This document shows positions 13,172 to 28,040 of a DNA stretch of 64,000 nt, piece by piece (the stretch's first letter is position 1; each line of letters begins with the position of its first letter). Under the pieces are notes generated by a model, which did not search any database, was not told the origin of the DNA, and saw only the letters and a list, made by a program, of their open reading frames with translations. The stretch is from Hippophae tibetana. Taxonomy: Eukaryota > Streptophyta > Magnoliopsida > Rosales > Elaeagnaceae. The DNA is taken from NCBI GenBank assembly GCA_037013495.1, contig CM072805.1, positions 12,186,601-12,250,600 of the forward strand, read 5' to 3'. Both the position numbers and the translations under genes were made by a program.

Positions 13172-16100
13172 TTTGAGTCAAATATGGACCATTCAAATGA
13201 ACTAATATTAACAATACGGTGTATTCAATTTTTTCATATAAGTATGTTAAGGTCGAATCTTCTAAATCCCAATTTTGTAATTTTAAATTCATGATTATGG
13301 ACTTTTCTCAACCATAAATTGACTTTATATCAATAAATGGTTGAAACTTATTAGTGCCATATTTGCATTTGTAATATTTAATTCAATATTTTAACGTTAT
13401 ATTTACTTTATCTCAATTGTTTAATGTTAAAATTATGGCTATCGCTTTTTTTCAACCATAGATAGACTATTTATTTGATAAGATTAGAAATTGAGGTGTA
13501 TATTTACATATACTATATTTATTTGAATTTGAGTCAAATATGGATTATTCAATTGAACTAATACTAACAATACGGTGTATTCCATTTTTTCATATTAGTA
13601 TGTTAAGGTCGAATCTTCTAAATCCCAATTGTGTAATGTTAAATTCATGATTATGGACTTTTCTCAACCATAAATTGACTTTATATCAATAAATGGTTGA
13701 AACATATAAGGTGCATATTTGCATTTGTATTATTTAATTCGATTTTTTAACCTTAGGTTTAATTTATCTCAATTATTTAATGTTAAAATTATGCCTATCG
13801 AAGTTTTTCCAAGATAGATCGACTATTTATTTGATAAGAATAGAAATTGAGGTGTATATTTACATATACTATATTTATTTGAATTTGAGTCAAATATGGA
13901 TCATTCAAATGAACTAATACTAACAATACGGTGTATTCCATTTTGTCATATTAGTATGTTAAGGTCGAATCTTCTAAATCCCAATTGTGTAATGTTAAAT
14001 TCATGATTATATACTTTTCTCAACCATAAATTGACTTCATATCAATAAATGGTTGAAACTTATAAGGCATATATTTGCATTTGTAATATTTAATTGAATT
14101 TTTTAATTTTAGATTTACTTTATCTCAATTGTTTAATGTTAAAATTATGGCAATCGATTTTTGTTAAGCATAGATAGACTATTTATTTGATAAGACTAGA
14201 AATTGAGGTGTATATTTACATATACTATATTTATTTAAATTTGAGTCAAATATGGATCATTCAAATGAACTAATACTAACAATACGGTGTATTCCATTTT
14301 GTCATATTAGTATGTTAAGGTCGAATCTTCTAAATCCCAATTGTGTAATATTAAATTCATGATTATATACTTTTCTCAACCATAAATTGACTTCATATCA
14401 ATAAATGGTTGAAACATATAAGGTGCATATTTGCATTTGTGTTATTTAATTCAATTTTTTAACGTTAGATTTACTTTATCTCAATTGTTTAATGTTAAAA
14501 TTATGGCTATCGAGTTTTTTCAAAGATAGATAGACTATTTATTTGATAAGAATAGAAATTGAGGTGTATATTTACATATACTATATTTATTTGAATTTGA
14601 GTCAAATATGGACCATTCAAATGAACTAATACTAACAATACGGTGTATTCCATTTTTTCATATTAGTATGTTAAGGTCGAATCTTCTAAATCCCAATTGT
14701 GTAATGTTAAATTCATGATTATATACTTTTCTCAACCATAAATTGACTTCAAATCAATCAATGGTTGAAACTTATAAGGCGTATATTTGCATTTGTAATA
14801 TTAAATTCAATATTTTAACGTTAGATTTACTTTATCTCAATTGTTTTATGTTAAAATTATGGCAATCGATTTTTGTCAACCATAGATAGACTATTTATTT
14901 GATAACAATATAAATTGAGTTGTATATTTACATATACTATATTTATTTGAATTTGAGTCAAATATGAACCATTCAAATGAACTAATATTAACAATACGGT
15001 GTATTCAATTTTGTCATATAAGTATTATAAGGTAGAATCTTCCAAATCCCTATTGTGTAATGTTAAATTCATGATTATGGACTTTTCTCAACCATAAATT
15101 GACTTCATATCAATAAATGGTTGAAACATATAAGGTGCATATTTGCATTTGTATTGTTTAATTCAATTTTTTAACCTTAGGTTTAATTTATCTCAATTAT
15201 TTAATGTTAAAATTGTGGCTATTGAATTTTTTCAAATATAGATCGACTATTTATTTGATAATAATAGAAACTAACGTTTATATTTACATATACTATATTT
15301 ATTTGAATTTGAGTCAAATATGGACCATTCAAATGAACTAATATTAACAATACGGTGTATTAAATTTTGTCATATAAGTATGTTAAGGTCGAATCTTCTA
15401 AATCCCAATTGTGTAATGTTAAATTCATGATTATGGACTTTTCTCAACCATAAATTGACTTCGTATTAATCAATGGTTGAAACTTATAAGGGGCATATTT
15501 GAATTTGTAATCTTTAATTCAATTTTTTAGCGTTAGATTTACTTTTTCTCAATTATTTAATGTTAAAATTATGGATATCGATTTTTGTCAACCATAGATA
15601 GACTGTTTATTTGATAAGAATATAAATTGAGGTGTATATTTACATATACTATATTTATTTGAATTTGAGTCAAATATGGACCATTCAAATGAACTAATAC
15701 TAACAATACGGTGTATTCAATTTTGTCATATTAGTATGTTAAGGTCGAATATTATAAATCCCAATTGTCTAATGTAAAATTCATGATTATGGACTTTTTT
15801 CAACCATAAATTGACTTCATATCAATAAATGGTTGAAACATATAAGGTGCATATTTGCATTTGTGTTATTTAATTCAATTTTTTAACCTTAGGTTTAATT
15901 TATCTCAATTATTTAATGTTAAAATTATGGTTATCGAATTGTTTCAAAGATAGATCGACTATTTATTTGAGAATAATAGAAACTAACGTTTATATTTACA
16001 TATACTATATTTATTTGAATTTGAGTCAAATATGAACCATTCAAATGAACTAATGTTAACAATACAGTGTATTCAATTTTGTCATATCAGTATGTTAAGG

Positions 16101-17087
16101 TCGAATCTTCTAAATCCCAATTTTGTAATGTTAAATTCATGATTATGGACTTTTCTCAACCATAAATTGACTTTATATCAATAAATGGTTGAAACTTATA
16201 AGTGTCATATTTGCATTTGTAATATTTAATTCAATATTTTAACGTTAGATTTACTTTATCTCAATTGTTTAATGGTAAAATTATGGCTATCGATTTTTGT
16301 CAACCATAGATAGACTATTTATTTGATAAGAATATAAATTGAGTTGTATATTTACATATACTATATTTATTTGAATTTGAGTCAAATATGGATCATTCAA
16401 ATGAACTAATACTAACAATACGGTGTATTCCATTTTGTCATATTAGTATGTTAAGGTCGAATCTTCTAAATCGCAATTGTGTAATGTTAAATTCATGATT
16501 ATGGACTTTTCTCAACCATAAATTGACATCATATCAATAAATGGTTGAAACATATAAGGTGCATATTTGCATTTGTATTATTTAATTCGATTTTTTAACC
16601 TTAGGTTTAATTTATCTCAATTATTTAATGTTAAAATTATGCCTATCGAATTTTTTCAAAGATAGATCGACTATTTATTTGATAATAATAGAAATTGAGT
16701 TGTATATTTATATATACTATATTTATTTGAATTTGAGTCAAATATGGATCATTCAAATGAACTAATACTAACAATACGGTGTATTCCATTTTGTCATATT
16801 AGTATGTTAAGGTCGAATCTTCTAAATCCCAATTGTGTAATGTTAAATTCATGATTATATACTTTTCTCAACCATAAATTGACTTCATATCAATCAATGG
16901 TTGAAACTTATAAGGCCTATATTTGCATTTGTAATATTTAATTCAATTTTTTAATGTTAGATTTACTTTATCTCAATTGTTTAATGTTAAAATTATGGCA
17001 ATCGATTTTTGTTAACCATAGATAGACTATTTATTTGATAAGAATAGAAATTGAGGTGTATATTTACAAATACTATATTTATTTGAA
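13172..17087. repeat. 11-monomer HOR, copy D (3916 bp, complete)
   Basis: Runs from the landmark at 13172 to the equivalent landmark at 17088. The marker TTGACTTCAAATC is at 14743, and GAGTTGTATATTTATATATA at 16697 is 3916 bp after the one at 12781. It is nearly identical to copy A. Confidence 0.9.
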
Positions 17088-19917
17088 TTTGAGTCAAATA
17101 TGGAAAATTCAAATGAACTAATATTAACAATACGGTGTATTCAATTTTTTCATATAAGTATGTTAAGGTCGAATCTTCTAAATCCCAATTTTGTAATTTT
17201 AAATTCATGATTATGGACTTTTCTCAACCATAAATTGACTTTATATCAATAAATGGTTGAAACTTATTAGTGCCATATTTGCATTTGTAATATTTAATTC
17301 AATATTTTAACGTTATATTTACTTTATCTCAATTGTTTAATGTTAAAATTATGGCTATCGCTTTTTGTCAACCATAGATAGACTATTTATTTGATAAGAT
17401 TAGAAATTGAGGTGTATATTTACATATACTATATTTATTTGAATTTGAGTCAAATATGGATTATTCAATTGAACTAATACTAACAATACGGTGTATTCCA
17501 TTTTGTCATATTAGTATGTTAAGGTCGAATCTTCTAAATCCCAATTGTGTAATGTTAAATTCATGATTATGGACTTTTCTCAACCATAAATTGACTTTAT
17601 ATCAATAAATGGTTGAAACATATAAGGTGCATATTTGCATTTGTATTATTTAATTCGATTTTTTAACCTTAGGTTTAATTTATCTCAATTATTTAATGTT
17701 AAAATTATGCCTATCGAATTTTTTCCAAGATAGATCGACTATTTATTTGATAAGAATAGAAATTGAGGTGTATATTTACATATACTATATTTATTTGAAT
17801 TTGAGTCAAATATGGATCATTCAAATGAACTAATACTAACAATACGGTGTATTCCATTTTGTCATATTAGTATGTTAAGGTCGAATCTTCTAAATCCCAA
17901 TTGTGTAATGTTAAATTCATGATTATATACTTTTCTCAACCATAAATTGACTTCATATCAATAAATGGTTGAAACATATAAGGTGCATATTTTCATTTGT
18001 GTTATTTAATTCAATATTTTAACGTTAGATTTACTTTATCTCAATTGTTTAATGTTAAAATTATGGCTATCGATTTTTGTCAACCGTAGATAGACTATTT
18101 ATTTGATAAGAATACAAATTGAGGTGAATATTTACATATACTATATTTATTTGAATTTGAGTCAAATATCGATCATTCAAATTAACTAATACTAACAATA
18201 CGGTGTATTCCATTTTGTCATATTAGTATGTTAAGGTCGAATCTTCTAAATCCCTATTGTGTAATGTAAAATTCATGATTATGGACTTGTCTCAACCATA
18301 AATTGACTTTATATCAATAAATGGTTGAAACTTATAAGTGCCATATTTGCATTTGTAATATTTAATTCAATATTTTAACGTTAGATTTACTTTATCTCAA
18401 TTGTTTATTGTTAAAATTATGGCTATCGATTTTTGTCAACCAGATAAGAATAGAAATTGAGGTGTATATTTACATATACTATATTTATTTGAATTTGAGT
18501 CAAATATGGATCATTCAAATGAACTAATACTAACAATACGGTGTATTCCATTTTGTCATATTAGTATGTTAAGGTCGAATCTTCTAAATCCCAATTGTGT
18601 AATGTTAAATTCATGATTATGTACTTTTCTCAACCATAAATTGACATCATATCAATAAATGGTTGAAACATATGAGGTGCATATTTGCATTTGTATTATT
18701 TAATTCAATTTTTTAACCTTAGGTTTAATTTATCTCAATTGTTTAATGTTAAAATTATGCCTATCGAATTTTTTCAAAGATAGATCGACTATTTATTTGA
18801 TAATAATAGAAATTGAGTTGTATATTTATATATACTATATTTATTTGAATTTGAGTCAAATATGGATCATTCAAATAAACTAATACTAACAATACGGTGT
18901 ATTCCATTTTGTCATATTAGTATGTTAAGGTCGAATCTTCTAAATCTGAATTGTGTAATGTTAAATTCATGATTATATACTTTTCTCAACCATAAATTGA
19001 CTTCATATCAATCAATGGTTGAAAGTTATAAGGCGCATATTTGCATTTGTGTTATTTAATTCAATTTTTTAACGTTAGATTTACTTAATCTCAATTGTTT
19101 AATGTTAAAATTATGGCTATCGAGTTTTTTCAAAGATAGATCGACTATTTATTTGATAATAATAGAAATTGAGTTGTATATTTATATATACTATATTTAT
19201 TTGAATTTGAGTCAAATATGGATCATTCAAATGAACTAATACTAACAATACGGTGTATTCCATTTTGTCATATTAGTATGTTAAGGTCGAATCTTCTAAA
19301 TCTCAATTGTGTAATGTTAAATTCATGATTATGGACTTTTCTCAACCATAAATTGACATCATATCAATAAATGGTTGAAACATATAAGGTGCATATTTGC
19401 ATTTGTATTATTTAATTCGATTTTTTAACCTTAGGTTTAATTTATCTCAATTATTTAATGTTAAAATTATGCCTATCGAATTTTTTCAAAGATAGATCGA
19501 CTATTTATTTGATAATAATAGAAATTGAGTTGTATATTTATATATACTATATTTATTTGAATTTGAGTCAAATATGGATCATTCAAATGAACTAATACTA
19601 ACAATACGGTGTATTCCATTTTGTCATATTAGTATGTTAAGGTCGAATCTTCTAAATCCCAATTGTGTAATGTTAAATTCATGATTATATACTTTTCTCA
19701 ACCATAAATTGACTTCATATCAATCAATGGTTGAAACTTATAAGGCGTATATTTGCATTTGTAATATTTAATTCAATTTTTTAATGTTAGATTTACTTTA
19801 TCTCAATTGTTTAATGTTAAAATTATGGCAATCGATTTTTGTTAACCATAGATAGACTATTTATTTGATAAGAATAGAAATTGAGGTGTATATTTACAAA
19901 TACTATATTTATTTGAA
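17088..19917. repeat. 8-monomer unit (2830 bp); first part equals HOR copy E
   Basis: From 17088 to about 17975 it follows copy D at offset 3916, then switches to new monomers (TATTTTCATTTGTG at 17988, CAACCGTAG near 18083, ATATCGATCATTC near 18166). The next equivalent landmark is 19918, so the unit is 2830 bp, or 8 x 356 less 18. The missing 18 bp are the internal deletion at 18442/18443. Confidence 0.85.
18434..18450. other. 18-bp deletion allele in the long half
   Basis: The common reading CAACCA-TAGATAGACTATTTATTT-GATAAG is shortened to CAACCAGATAAG, junction at 18442/18443. A GATA on each side suggests loss between short direct repeats. The same junction is at 21628/21629, 25883/25884 and 43678/43679, and it acts as a tag of shared descent for those four monomers. 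Confidence 0.85.
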
Positions 19918-22900
19918 TTTGAGTCAAATATGGACCATTCAAATGAACTAATATTAACAATACGGTGTATTCAATTTTTTCATATAAGTATGTTAAGGTC
20001 GAATCTTCTAAATCCCAATTTTGTAATTTTAAATTCATGATTATGGACTTTTCTCAACCATAAATTGACTTTATATCAATAAATGGTTGAAACTTATTAG
20101 TGACATATTTGCATTTGTAATATTTAATTCAATATTTTAACGTTATATTTACTTTATCTCAATTGTTTAATGTTAAAATTATGGCTATCGCTTTTTGTCA
20201 ACCATAGATAGACTATTTATTTGATAAGATTAGAAATTGAGGTGTATATTTACATATACTATATTTATTTGAATTTGAGTCAAATATGGATTATTCAATT
20301 GAACTAATACTAACAATACGGTGTATTCCATTTTTTCATATTAGTATGTTAAGGTCGAATCTTCTAAATCCCAATTGTGTAATGTTAAATTCATGATTAT
20401 GGACTTTTCTCAACCATAAATTGACTTTATATCAATAAATGGTTGAAACATATAAGGTGCATATTTGCATTTGTATTATTTAATTCGATTTTTTAACCTT
20501 AGGTTTAATTTATCTCAATTATTTAATGTTAAAATTATGCCTATCGAATTTTTTCCAAGATAGATCGACTATTTATTTGATAAGAATAGAAATTGAGTTG
20601 TATATTTACATATACTATATTTATTTGAATTTGAGTCAAATATGGATCATTCAAATGAACTAATACTAACAATACGGTGTATTCCATTTTGTCATATTAG
20701 TATGTTAAGGTCGAATCTTCTAAATCCCAATTGTGTAATGTTAAATTCATGATTATATACTTTTCTCAACCATAAATTGACTTCATATCAATAAATGGTT
20801 GAAACATATAAGGTGAATATTTTCATTTGTGTTATTTAATTCAATATTTTAACGTTAGATTTACTTTATCTCAATTGTTTAATGTTAAAATTATGGCTAT
20901 CGAGTTTTTTCAAAGATAGATAGACTATTTATTTGATAAGAATATAAATTGTGGTGTATATTTACATATACTATATTTATTTGAATTTGAGTCAAATATG
21001 GAACATTCAAATGAACTAATACTAACAATACGGTGTATTCCATTTTGTCATATTAGTATGTTAAGGTCGAATATTCTAAATCCCAATTGTGTAATTTTAA
21101 ATTCATGATTATGGACTTTTCTCAACCATAAATTGACTTCATATCAATAAATGGTTGAAACATATAAGGTGTGTATTTGCATTTGTGTTATTTAATTCAA
21201 TTTTTTAACGTTATATTTACTTAATCTCAATTGTTTAATGTTAAAATTATGGCTATCGAGTTTTTTCAAAGATAGATAGACTATTGATTTGATAAGAATA
21301 GAAATTGAGGTGTATATTTACATATACTATATTTATTTGAATTTGAGTCAAATATGGATCATTCAAATGAACTAATACTAACAATACGGTGTATTCCATT
21401 TTGTCATATTAGTATGTTAAGGTCGAATCTTCTAAATCCGTATTGTGTAATGTAAAATTCATGATTATGGACTTGTCTCAACCATAAATTGACTTTATAT
21501 CAATAAATGGTTGAAACTTATAAGTGCCATATTTGCATTTGTAATATTTAATTCAATATTTTAACGTTAGATTTACTTTATCTCAATTGTTTAATGTTAA
21601 AATTATGGCTATCGATTTTTGTCAACCAGATAAGAATAGAAATTGAGGTGTATATTTACATATACTATATTTATTTGAATTTGAGTCAAATATGGATCAT
21701 TCAAATGAACTAATACTAACAATACGGTGTATTCCATTTTGTCATATTAGTATGTTAAAGTCGAATCTTCTAAATCCCAATTGTGTAATGTTAAATTCTT
21801 GATTATGTACTTTTCTCAACCATAAATTGACATCATATCAATAAATGGTTGAAACATATGAGGTGCATATTTGCATTTGTATTATTTAATTCAATTTTTA
21901 ACCTTAGGTTTAATTTATCTCAATTATTTAATGTTAAAATTATGCCTATCGAATTTTTTCAAAGATAGATCGACTATTTATTTGATAATAATAGAAATTG
22001 AGTTGTATATTTATATATACTATATTTATTTGAATTTGAGTCAAATATGGATCATTCAAATAAACTAATACTAACAATACGGTGTATTCCATTTTGTCAT
22101 ATTAGTATGTTAAGGTCGAATCTTCTAAATCTGAATTGTGTAATGTTAAATTCATGATTATATACTTTACTCAACCATAAATTGACTTCATATCAATCAA
22201 TGGTTGAAACTTATAAGGCGCATATTTGCATTTGTGTTATTTAATTCAATTTTTTAACGTTAGATTTACTTAATCTCAATTGTTTAATGTTAAAATTATG
22301 GCTATCGAGTTTTTTCAAAGATAGATCGACTATTTATTTGATAATAATAGAAATTGAGTTGTATATTTATATATACTATATTTATTTGAATTTGAGTCAA
22401 ATATGGATCATTCAAATGAACTAATACTAACAATACGGTGTATTCCATTTTGTCATATTAGTATATTAAGGTCGAATCTTCTAAATCTCAATTGTGTAAT
22501 GTTAAATTCATGATTATGGACTTTTCTCAACCATAAATTGACATCATATCAATAAATGGTTGAAACATATAAGGTGCATATTTGCATTTGTATTATTTAA
22601 TTCGATTTTTTAACCTTAGGTTTAATTTATCTCAATTATTTAATGTTAAAATTATGCCTATCGAATTTTTTCAAAGATAGATCGACTATTTATTTGATAA
22701 TAATAGAAATTGAGTTGTATATTTATATATACTATATTTATTTGAATTTGAGTCAAATATGGATCATTCAAATGAACTAATACTAACAATACGGTGTATT
22801 CCATTTTGTCATATTAGTATGTTAAGGTCGAATCTTCTAAATCCCAATTGTGTAATGTTAAATTCATGATTATATACTTTTCTCAACCATAAATTGACTT

Positions 22901-23102
22901 CATATCAATCAATGGTTGAAACTTATAAGGCGTATATTTGCATTTGTAATATTTAATTCAATTTTTTAATGTTAGATTTACTTTATCTCAATTGTTTAAT
23001 GTTAAAATTATGGCAATCGATTTTTGTTAACCATAGATAGACTATTTATTTGATAAGAATAGAAATTGAGGTGTATATTTACAAATACTATATTTATTTG
23101 AA
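19918..23102. repeat. 9-monomer unit (3185 bp)
   Basis: Starts like 17088 and repeats its deletion monomer (junction 21628/21629), but holds one extra monomer starting near 20986 (GGAACATTC, AAGGTGTGTATTTGC). Length 3185 is 9 x 356 less the 18-bp deletion and one lost T near 21897. Markers AAATCTGAATTG near 18943 and 22127 are 3185 bp apart. Confidence 0.85.
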
Positions 23103-24410
23103 TTTGAGTCAAATATGGACCATTCAAATGAACTAATATTAACAATACGGTGTATTCAATTTTTTCATATAAGTATGTTAAGGTCGAATCTTCTAAATCC
23201 CAATTTTGTAATTTTAAATTCATGATTATGGACTTTTCTCAACCATAAATTGACTTTATATCAATAAATGGTTGAAACTTATTAGTGCCATATTTGCATT
23301 TGTAATATTTAATTCAATATTTTAACGTTATATTTACTTTATCTCAATTGTTTAATGTTAAAATTATGGCTATCGCTTTTTGTCAACCATAGATAGACTA
23401 TTTATTTGATAAGATTAGAAATTGAGGTGTATATTTACATATACTATATTTATTTAAATTTGAGTCAAATATGGACCATTCAAATGAACTAATATTAACA
23501 ATACGGTGTATTCAATTTTGTAATATAAGTATGTTAAGGTCGAATCTTCTAAATCCCAATTGTGTAATGTAAAATTCATGATTATGGACTTTTCTCAACC
23601 ATAAATTGACTTTATATCAATAAATGGTTGAAACATATAAGGTGCATATTTGCATTTGTATTATTTAATTCGATTTTTTAACCTTAGGTTTAATTTATCT
23701 CAATTATTTAATGTTAAAATTATGCCTATCGAATTTTTTCCAAGATAGATCGACTATTTATTTGATAAGAATAGAAATTGAGGTGTATATTTACATATAC
23801 TATATTTATTTGAATTTGAGTCAAATATGGATCATTCAAATGAACTAATACTAACAATACGGTGTATTCCATTTTGTCATATTAGTATGTTAAGGTCGAA
23901 TCTTCTAAATCCCAATTGTGTAATGTTAAATTCATGATTATATACTTTTCTCAACCATAAATTGACTTCATATCAATAAATGGTTGAAACATATAAGGTG
24001 CATATTTTCATTTGTGTTATTTAATTCAATATTTTAACGTTAGATTTACTTTATCTCAATTGTTTAATGTTAAAATTATGGCTATCGAGTTTTTTCAAAG
24101 ATAGATAGACTATTTATTTGATAAGAATATAAATTGAGGTGTATATTTACATATACTATATTTATTTGAATTTGAGTCAAATATGGAACATTCAAATGAA
24201 CTAATACTAACAATACGGTGTATTCCATTTTGTCATATTAGTATGTTAAGGTCGAATATTCTAAATCCCAATTTTGTAATTTTAAATTCATGATTATGGA
24301 CTTTTCTCAACCATAAATTGACTTCATATCAATAAATGGTTGAAACATATAAGGTGTGTATTTGCATTTGTGTTATTTAATTCAATTTTTTAACGTTAGA
24401 TTTACTTAAT
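23103..24410. repeat. Partial third unit of the 8/9-monomer series
   Basis: Follows 19918 onward at offset 3185 (TATTTTCATTTGTG at 24003, GGAACATTC near 24186, AAGGTGTGT near 24353). The monomer landmarked near 23459 is a mosaic: ATTTAAATTTGAG with GGACCATTC and TTTTGTAATATAAG as in the monomer at 1 and 8901, then back to the local type. Confidence 0.75.
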
Positions 24411-27400
24411 CTCAATTGTTTAATGTTAAAATTATGGCTATCGAGTTTTTTCAAAGATAGATAGACTATTGATTTGATAAGAATAGAAATTGAGGTGTAT
24501 ATTTACATATACTATATTTATTTGAATTTGAGTCAAATATGGATCATTCAAATGAACTAATACTAACAATACGGTGTATTCCATTTTGTGATATTAGTAT
24601 GTTAAGGTCGAATCTTCTAAATCCCAATTGTATAATGTTAAATTCATGATTATGGACTTTTCTCAACCATAAATTGACTTCATATCAATAAATGGTTGAA
24701 ACTTATAAGTGCCATATTTGCATTTGTAATATTTAATTCAATATTTTAACGTTAGATTTACTTTATCTCAATTGTTTAATGTTAAAATTATGGCTATCGA
24801 TTTTTGTCAACCATAGATAGACTATTTATTTGATAAGAATAGAAATTGAGGTGTATAATTTTACATATACTATATTTATTTGAATTTGATTCAAATATGG
24901 ATCATTCAAATGAACTAATACTAACAATACGGTGTATTCCATTTTTTCATATTAGTATGTTAAGGTCGAGTCTTCTAAATCCCAATTGTGTAATGTTAAA
25001 TTCATGATTATGGACTTTTCTCAACCATAAATTGACATCATATCAATAAATGGTTGAAACATATAAGGTGCATATTTGTATTTGTATTATTTAATTCGAT
25101 TTTTTAACCTTAGGTTTAATTTATCTCAATTATTTAATGTTAAAATTATGCCTATCGAATTTTTTCAAAGATAGATCGACTATTTATTTGATAATAATAG
25201 AAATTGAGTTGTATATTTACATATACTATATTTATTTGAATTTGAGTCAAATATGGATCATTCAAATGAACTAATACTAACAATACGGTGTATTCCATTT
25301 TGTCATATTAGTATGTTAAGGTCGAATCTTCTAAATCCCAATTGTGTAATGTTAAATTCATGATTATGGACTTTTCTCAACCATAAATTGACTTCGTATT
25401 AATCAATGGTTGAAACTTATAAGGGGCATATTTGAATTTGTAATATTTAATTCAATTTTTTAGCGTTAGATTTACTTTATCTCAATTCTTTAATGTTAAA
25501 ATTATGGCTATCGATTTTTGTCAACCGTAGATAGACTATTTATTTGATAAGAATACAAATTGAGGTGAATATTTACATATACTATATTTATTTGAATTTG
25601 AGTCAAATATCGATCATTTAAATGAACTAATACTAACAATACGGTGTATTCCATTTTGTCATATTAGTATGTTAAGGTCGAATCTTCTAAATCCCTATTG
25701 TGTAATGTAAAATTCATGATTATGGACTTGTCTCAACCATAAATTGACTTTATATCCATAAATGGTTGAAACTTATAAGTGCCATATTTGCATTTGTAAT
25801 ATTTAATTCAATATTTTAACGTTAGATTTACTTTATCTCAATTGTTTAATGTTAAAATTATGGCTATCGATTTTTGTCAACCAGATAAGAATAGAAATTG
25901 AAGTGTATATTTACATATACTATATTTATTTGAATTTGAGTCAAATATGGATCATTCAAATGAACTAATACTAACAATACGGTGTATTCCATTTTGTCAT
26001 ATTAGTATGTTAAGGTCGAATCTTCTAAATCCCAATTGTGTAATGTTAAATTCATGATTATATACTTTTCTCAACCATAAATTGACTTCATATCAATCAA
26101 TGGTTGAAACTTATAAGGCGCATATTTGCATTTGTGTTATTTAATTCAATTTTTTAACGTTAGATTTACTTAATCTCAATTGTTTAATATTAAAATTATG
26201 GCTATCGAGTTTTTTCAAAGATAGATCGACTATTTATTTGATAATAATAGAAATTGAGTTGTATATTTATATATACTATATTTATTTGAATTTGAGTCAA
26301 ATATGCATCATTCAAATGAACTAATACTAACAATACGGTGTATTCCATTTTGTCATATTAGTATGTTAAGGTCGAATCTTCTAAATCCCTATTGTGTAAT
26401 GTTAAATTCATGATTATGGACTTTTCTCAACCATAAATTGACTTTATATCAATAAATGGTTGAAACATATAAGGTGCATATTTGCATTTGTATTATATAA
26501 TTCGATTTTTTAACCTTAGGTTTAATTTATCTCAATTATTTAATGTTAAAATTATGCATATCGAAGTTTTTCAAAGATAGATCGACTATTTATTTGATAA
26601 TAATAGAAATTGAGTTGTATATTTACATATACTATATTTATTTGAATTTGAGTCAAATATAGATCATTCAAAAATGAACTAATACTAACAATACGGTGTA
26701 TTCCATTTTGTCATATTAGTATGTTAAGGTCGAATCTTCTAAATCCGAATTGTGTAATGTTAAATTCATGATTATATACTTTTCTCAACCATAAATTGAC
26801 TTCATATCAATAAATGGTTGAAGCATATAAGGTGCATATTTGCATTTGTGTTATTTAATTCAATTTTTTAACGTTAGATTTACTTTATCTCAATTGTTTA
26901 ATGTTAAAATTATGGCTATCGAGTTTTTTCAAAGATAGATAGACTATTTAATTGATAAGAATAGAAATTGAGGTGTATATTTACATATACTATATTTATT
27001 TGAATTTGAGTCAAATATGGATCATTCAAATGAACTAATACTAACAATACGGTGTATTCTATTTTGTCATATTAGTATGTTAAGGTCGAATCTTCTAAAT
27101 CCCAATTGTATAATGTTAAATTCATGATTATGGACTTTTCTCAACCATAAATTGACTTCATATCAATAAATGGTTGAAACTTATAAGTGCCATATTTGCA
27201 TTTGTAATATTTAATTCGATTTTTTAACCTTAGGTTTAATTTATCTCAATTGTTTAATGTTAAAATTATGGCTATCGATTTTTGTCAACCATAGATAGAC
27301 TATTTATTTGATAAGAATAGAAATTGAGGTGTATATTTTTACATATAATATATTTATTTGAATTTGAGTCAAATATGGATCATTCAATTGAACTAATACA

Positions 27401-28040
27401 AACAATACGGTGTATTCCATTTTGTCATATTAGTATGTTAAGGTCGAATCTTCTAAATCCCATATGTGTAATGTTAAAATCATGATTATATACTTTTCTC
27501 AACCACAAATTGACTTCATATCAATCAATGGTTGAAACTTATAAGGCGCATATTTGCATTTGTGTTATTTAATTCAATTTTTTAACGTTAGATTTACTTA
27601 ATCTCAATTGTTTAATGTTAAAATTATGGCTATCGAGTTTTTTCAAAGATAGATATCCTATTTATTTGATAAGAATAGAAATTGAGGTGTATATTTACAT
27701 ATACTATATTTATTTGAATTTGATTCAAATATGGATCATTCAAATGAACTAATACTAATAATATGGTGTATTCCATTTTGTCATATTAGTATGTTAAGGT
27801 CGAATCTTCTAAATCCCAATTGTATAATGGTAAATTCATGATTATGGACTTTTCTCAACCATAAATTGACTTCATATCAATAAATGGTTGAAACTTATAA
27901 GTGCCATATTTGCATTTGTAATATTTAATTCAATATTTTAACGTTAGATTTACTTTATCTCAATTGTTTAATGTTAAAATTATGGCTATCGATTTTTGTC
28001 AACCATAGATAGACTATTTATTTGATAAGAATAGAAATTG
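24410..28040. repeat. 3.6-kb satellite segment, first copy (repeated at 42205-45835)
   Basis: Repeats at offset 17795, dropping to 17794 after a 1-base loss near 44488. Rare shared markers are GTGTATAATTTTACATA at 24851 and 42646, GGTCGAGTCTTC near 24963, CAACCGTAG, the deletion junction at 25883, CAAAAATGAAC at 26669 and 44464, and CAACCACAAATTG at 27501 and 45295. Edges are judged by eye. Confidence 0.85.

Noticed and set aside
21871-22068. Plus-strand open frames of 65 codons beginning MHLYYLI (also at 35393 and 36818)
   Set aside because: Each arises from a one-base T loss in a T-run (near 21897, 35480, 36907) that shifts the frame within a monomer. Composition is that of AT-rich repeat, and neighbouring monomers lack the frame.
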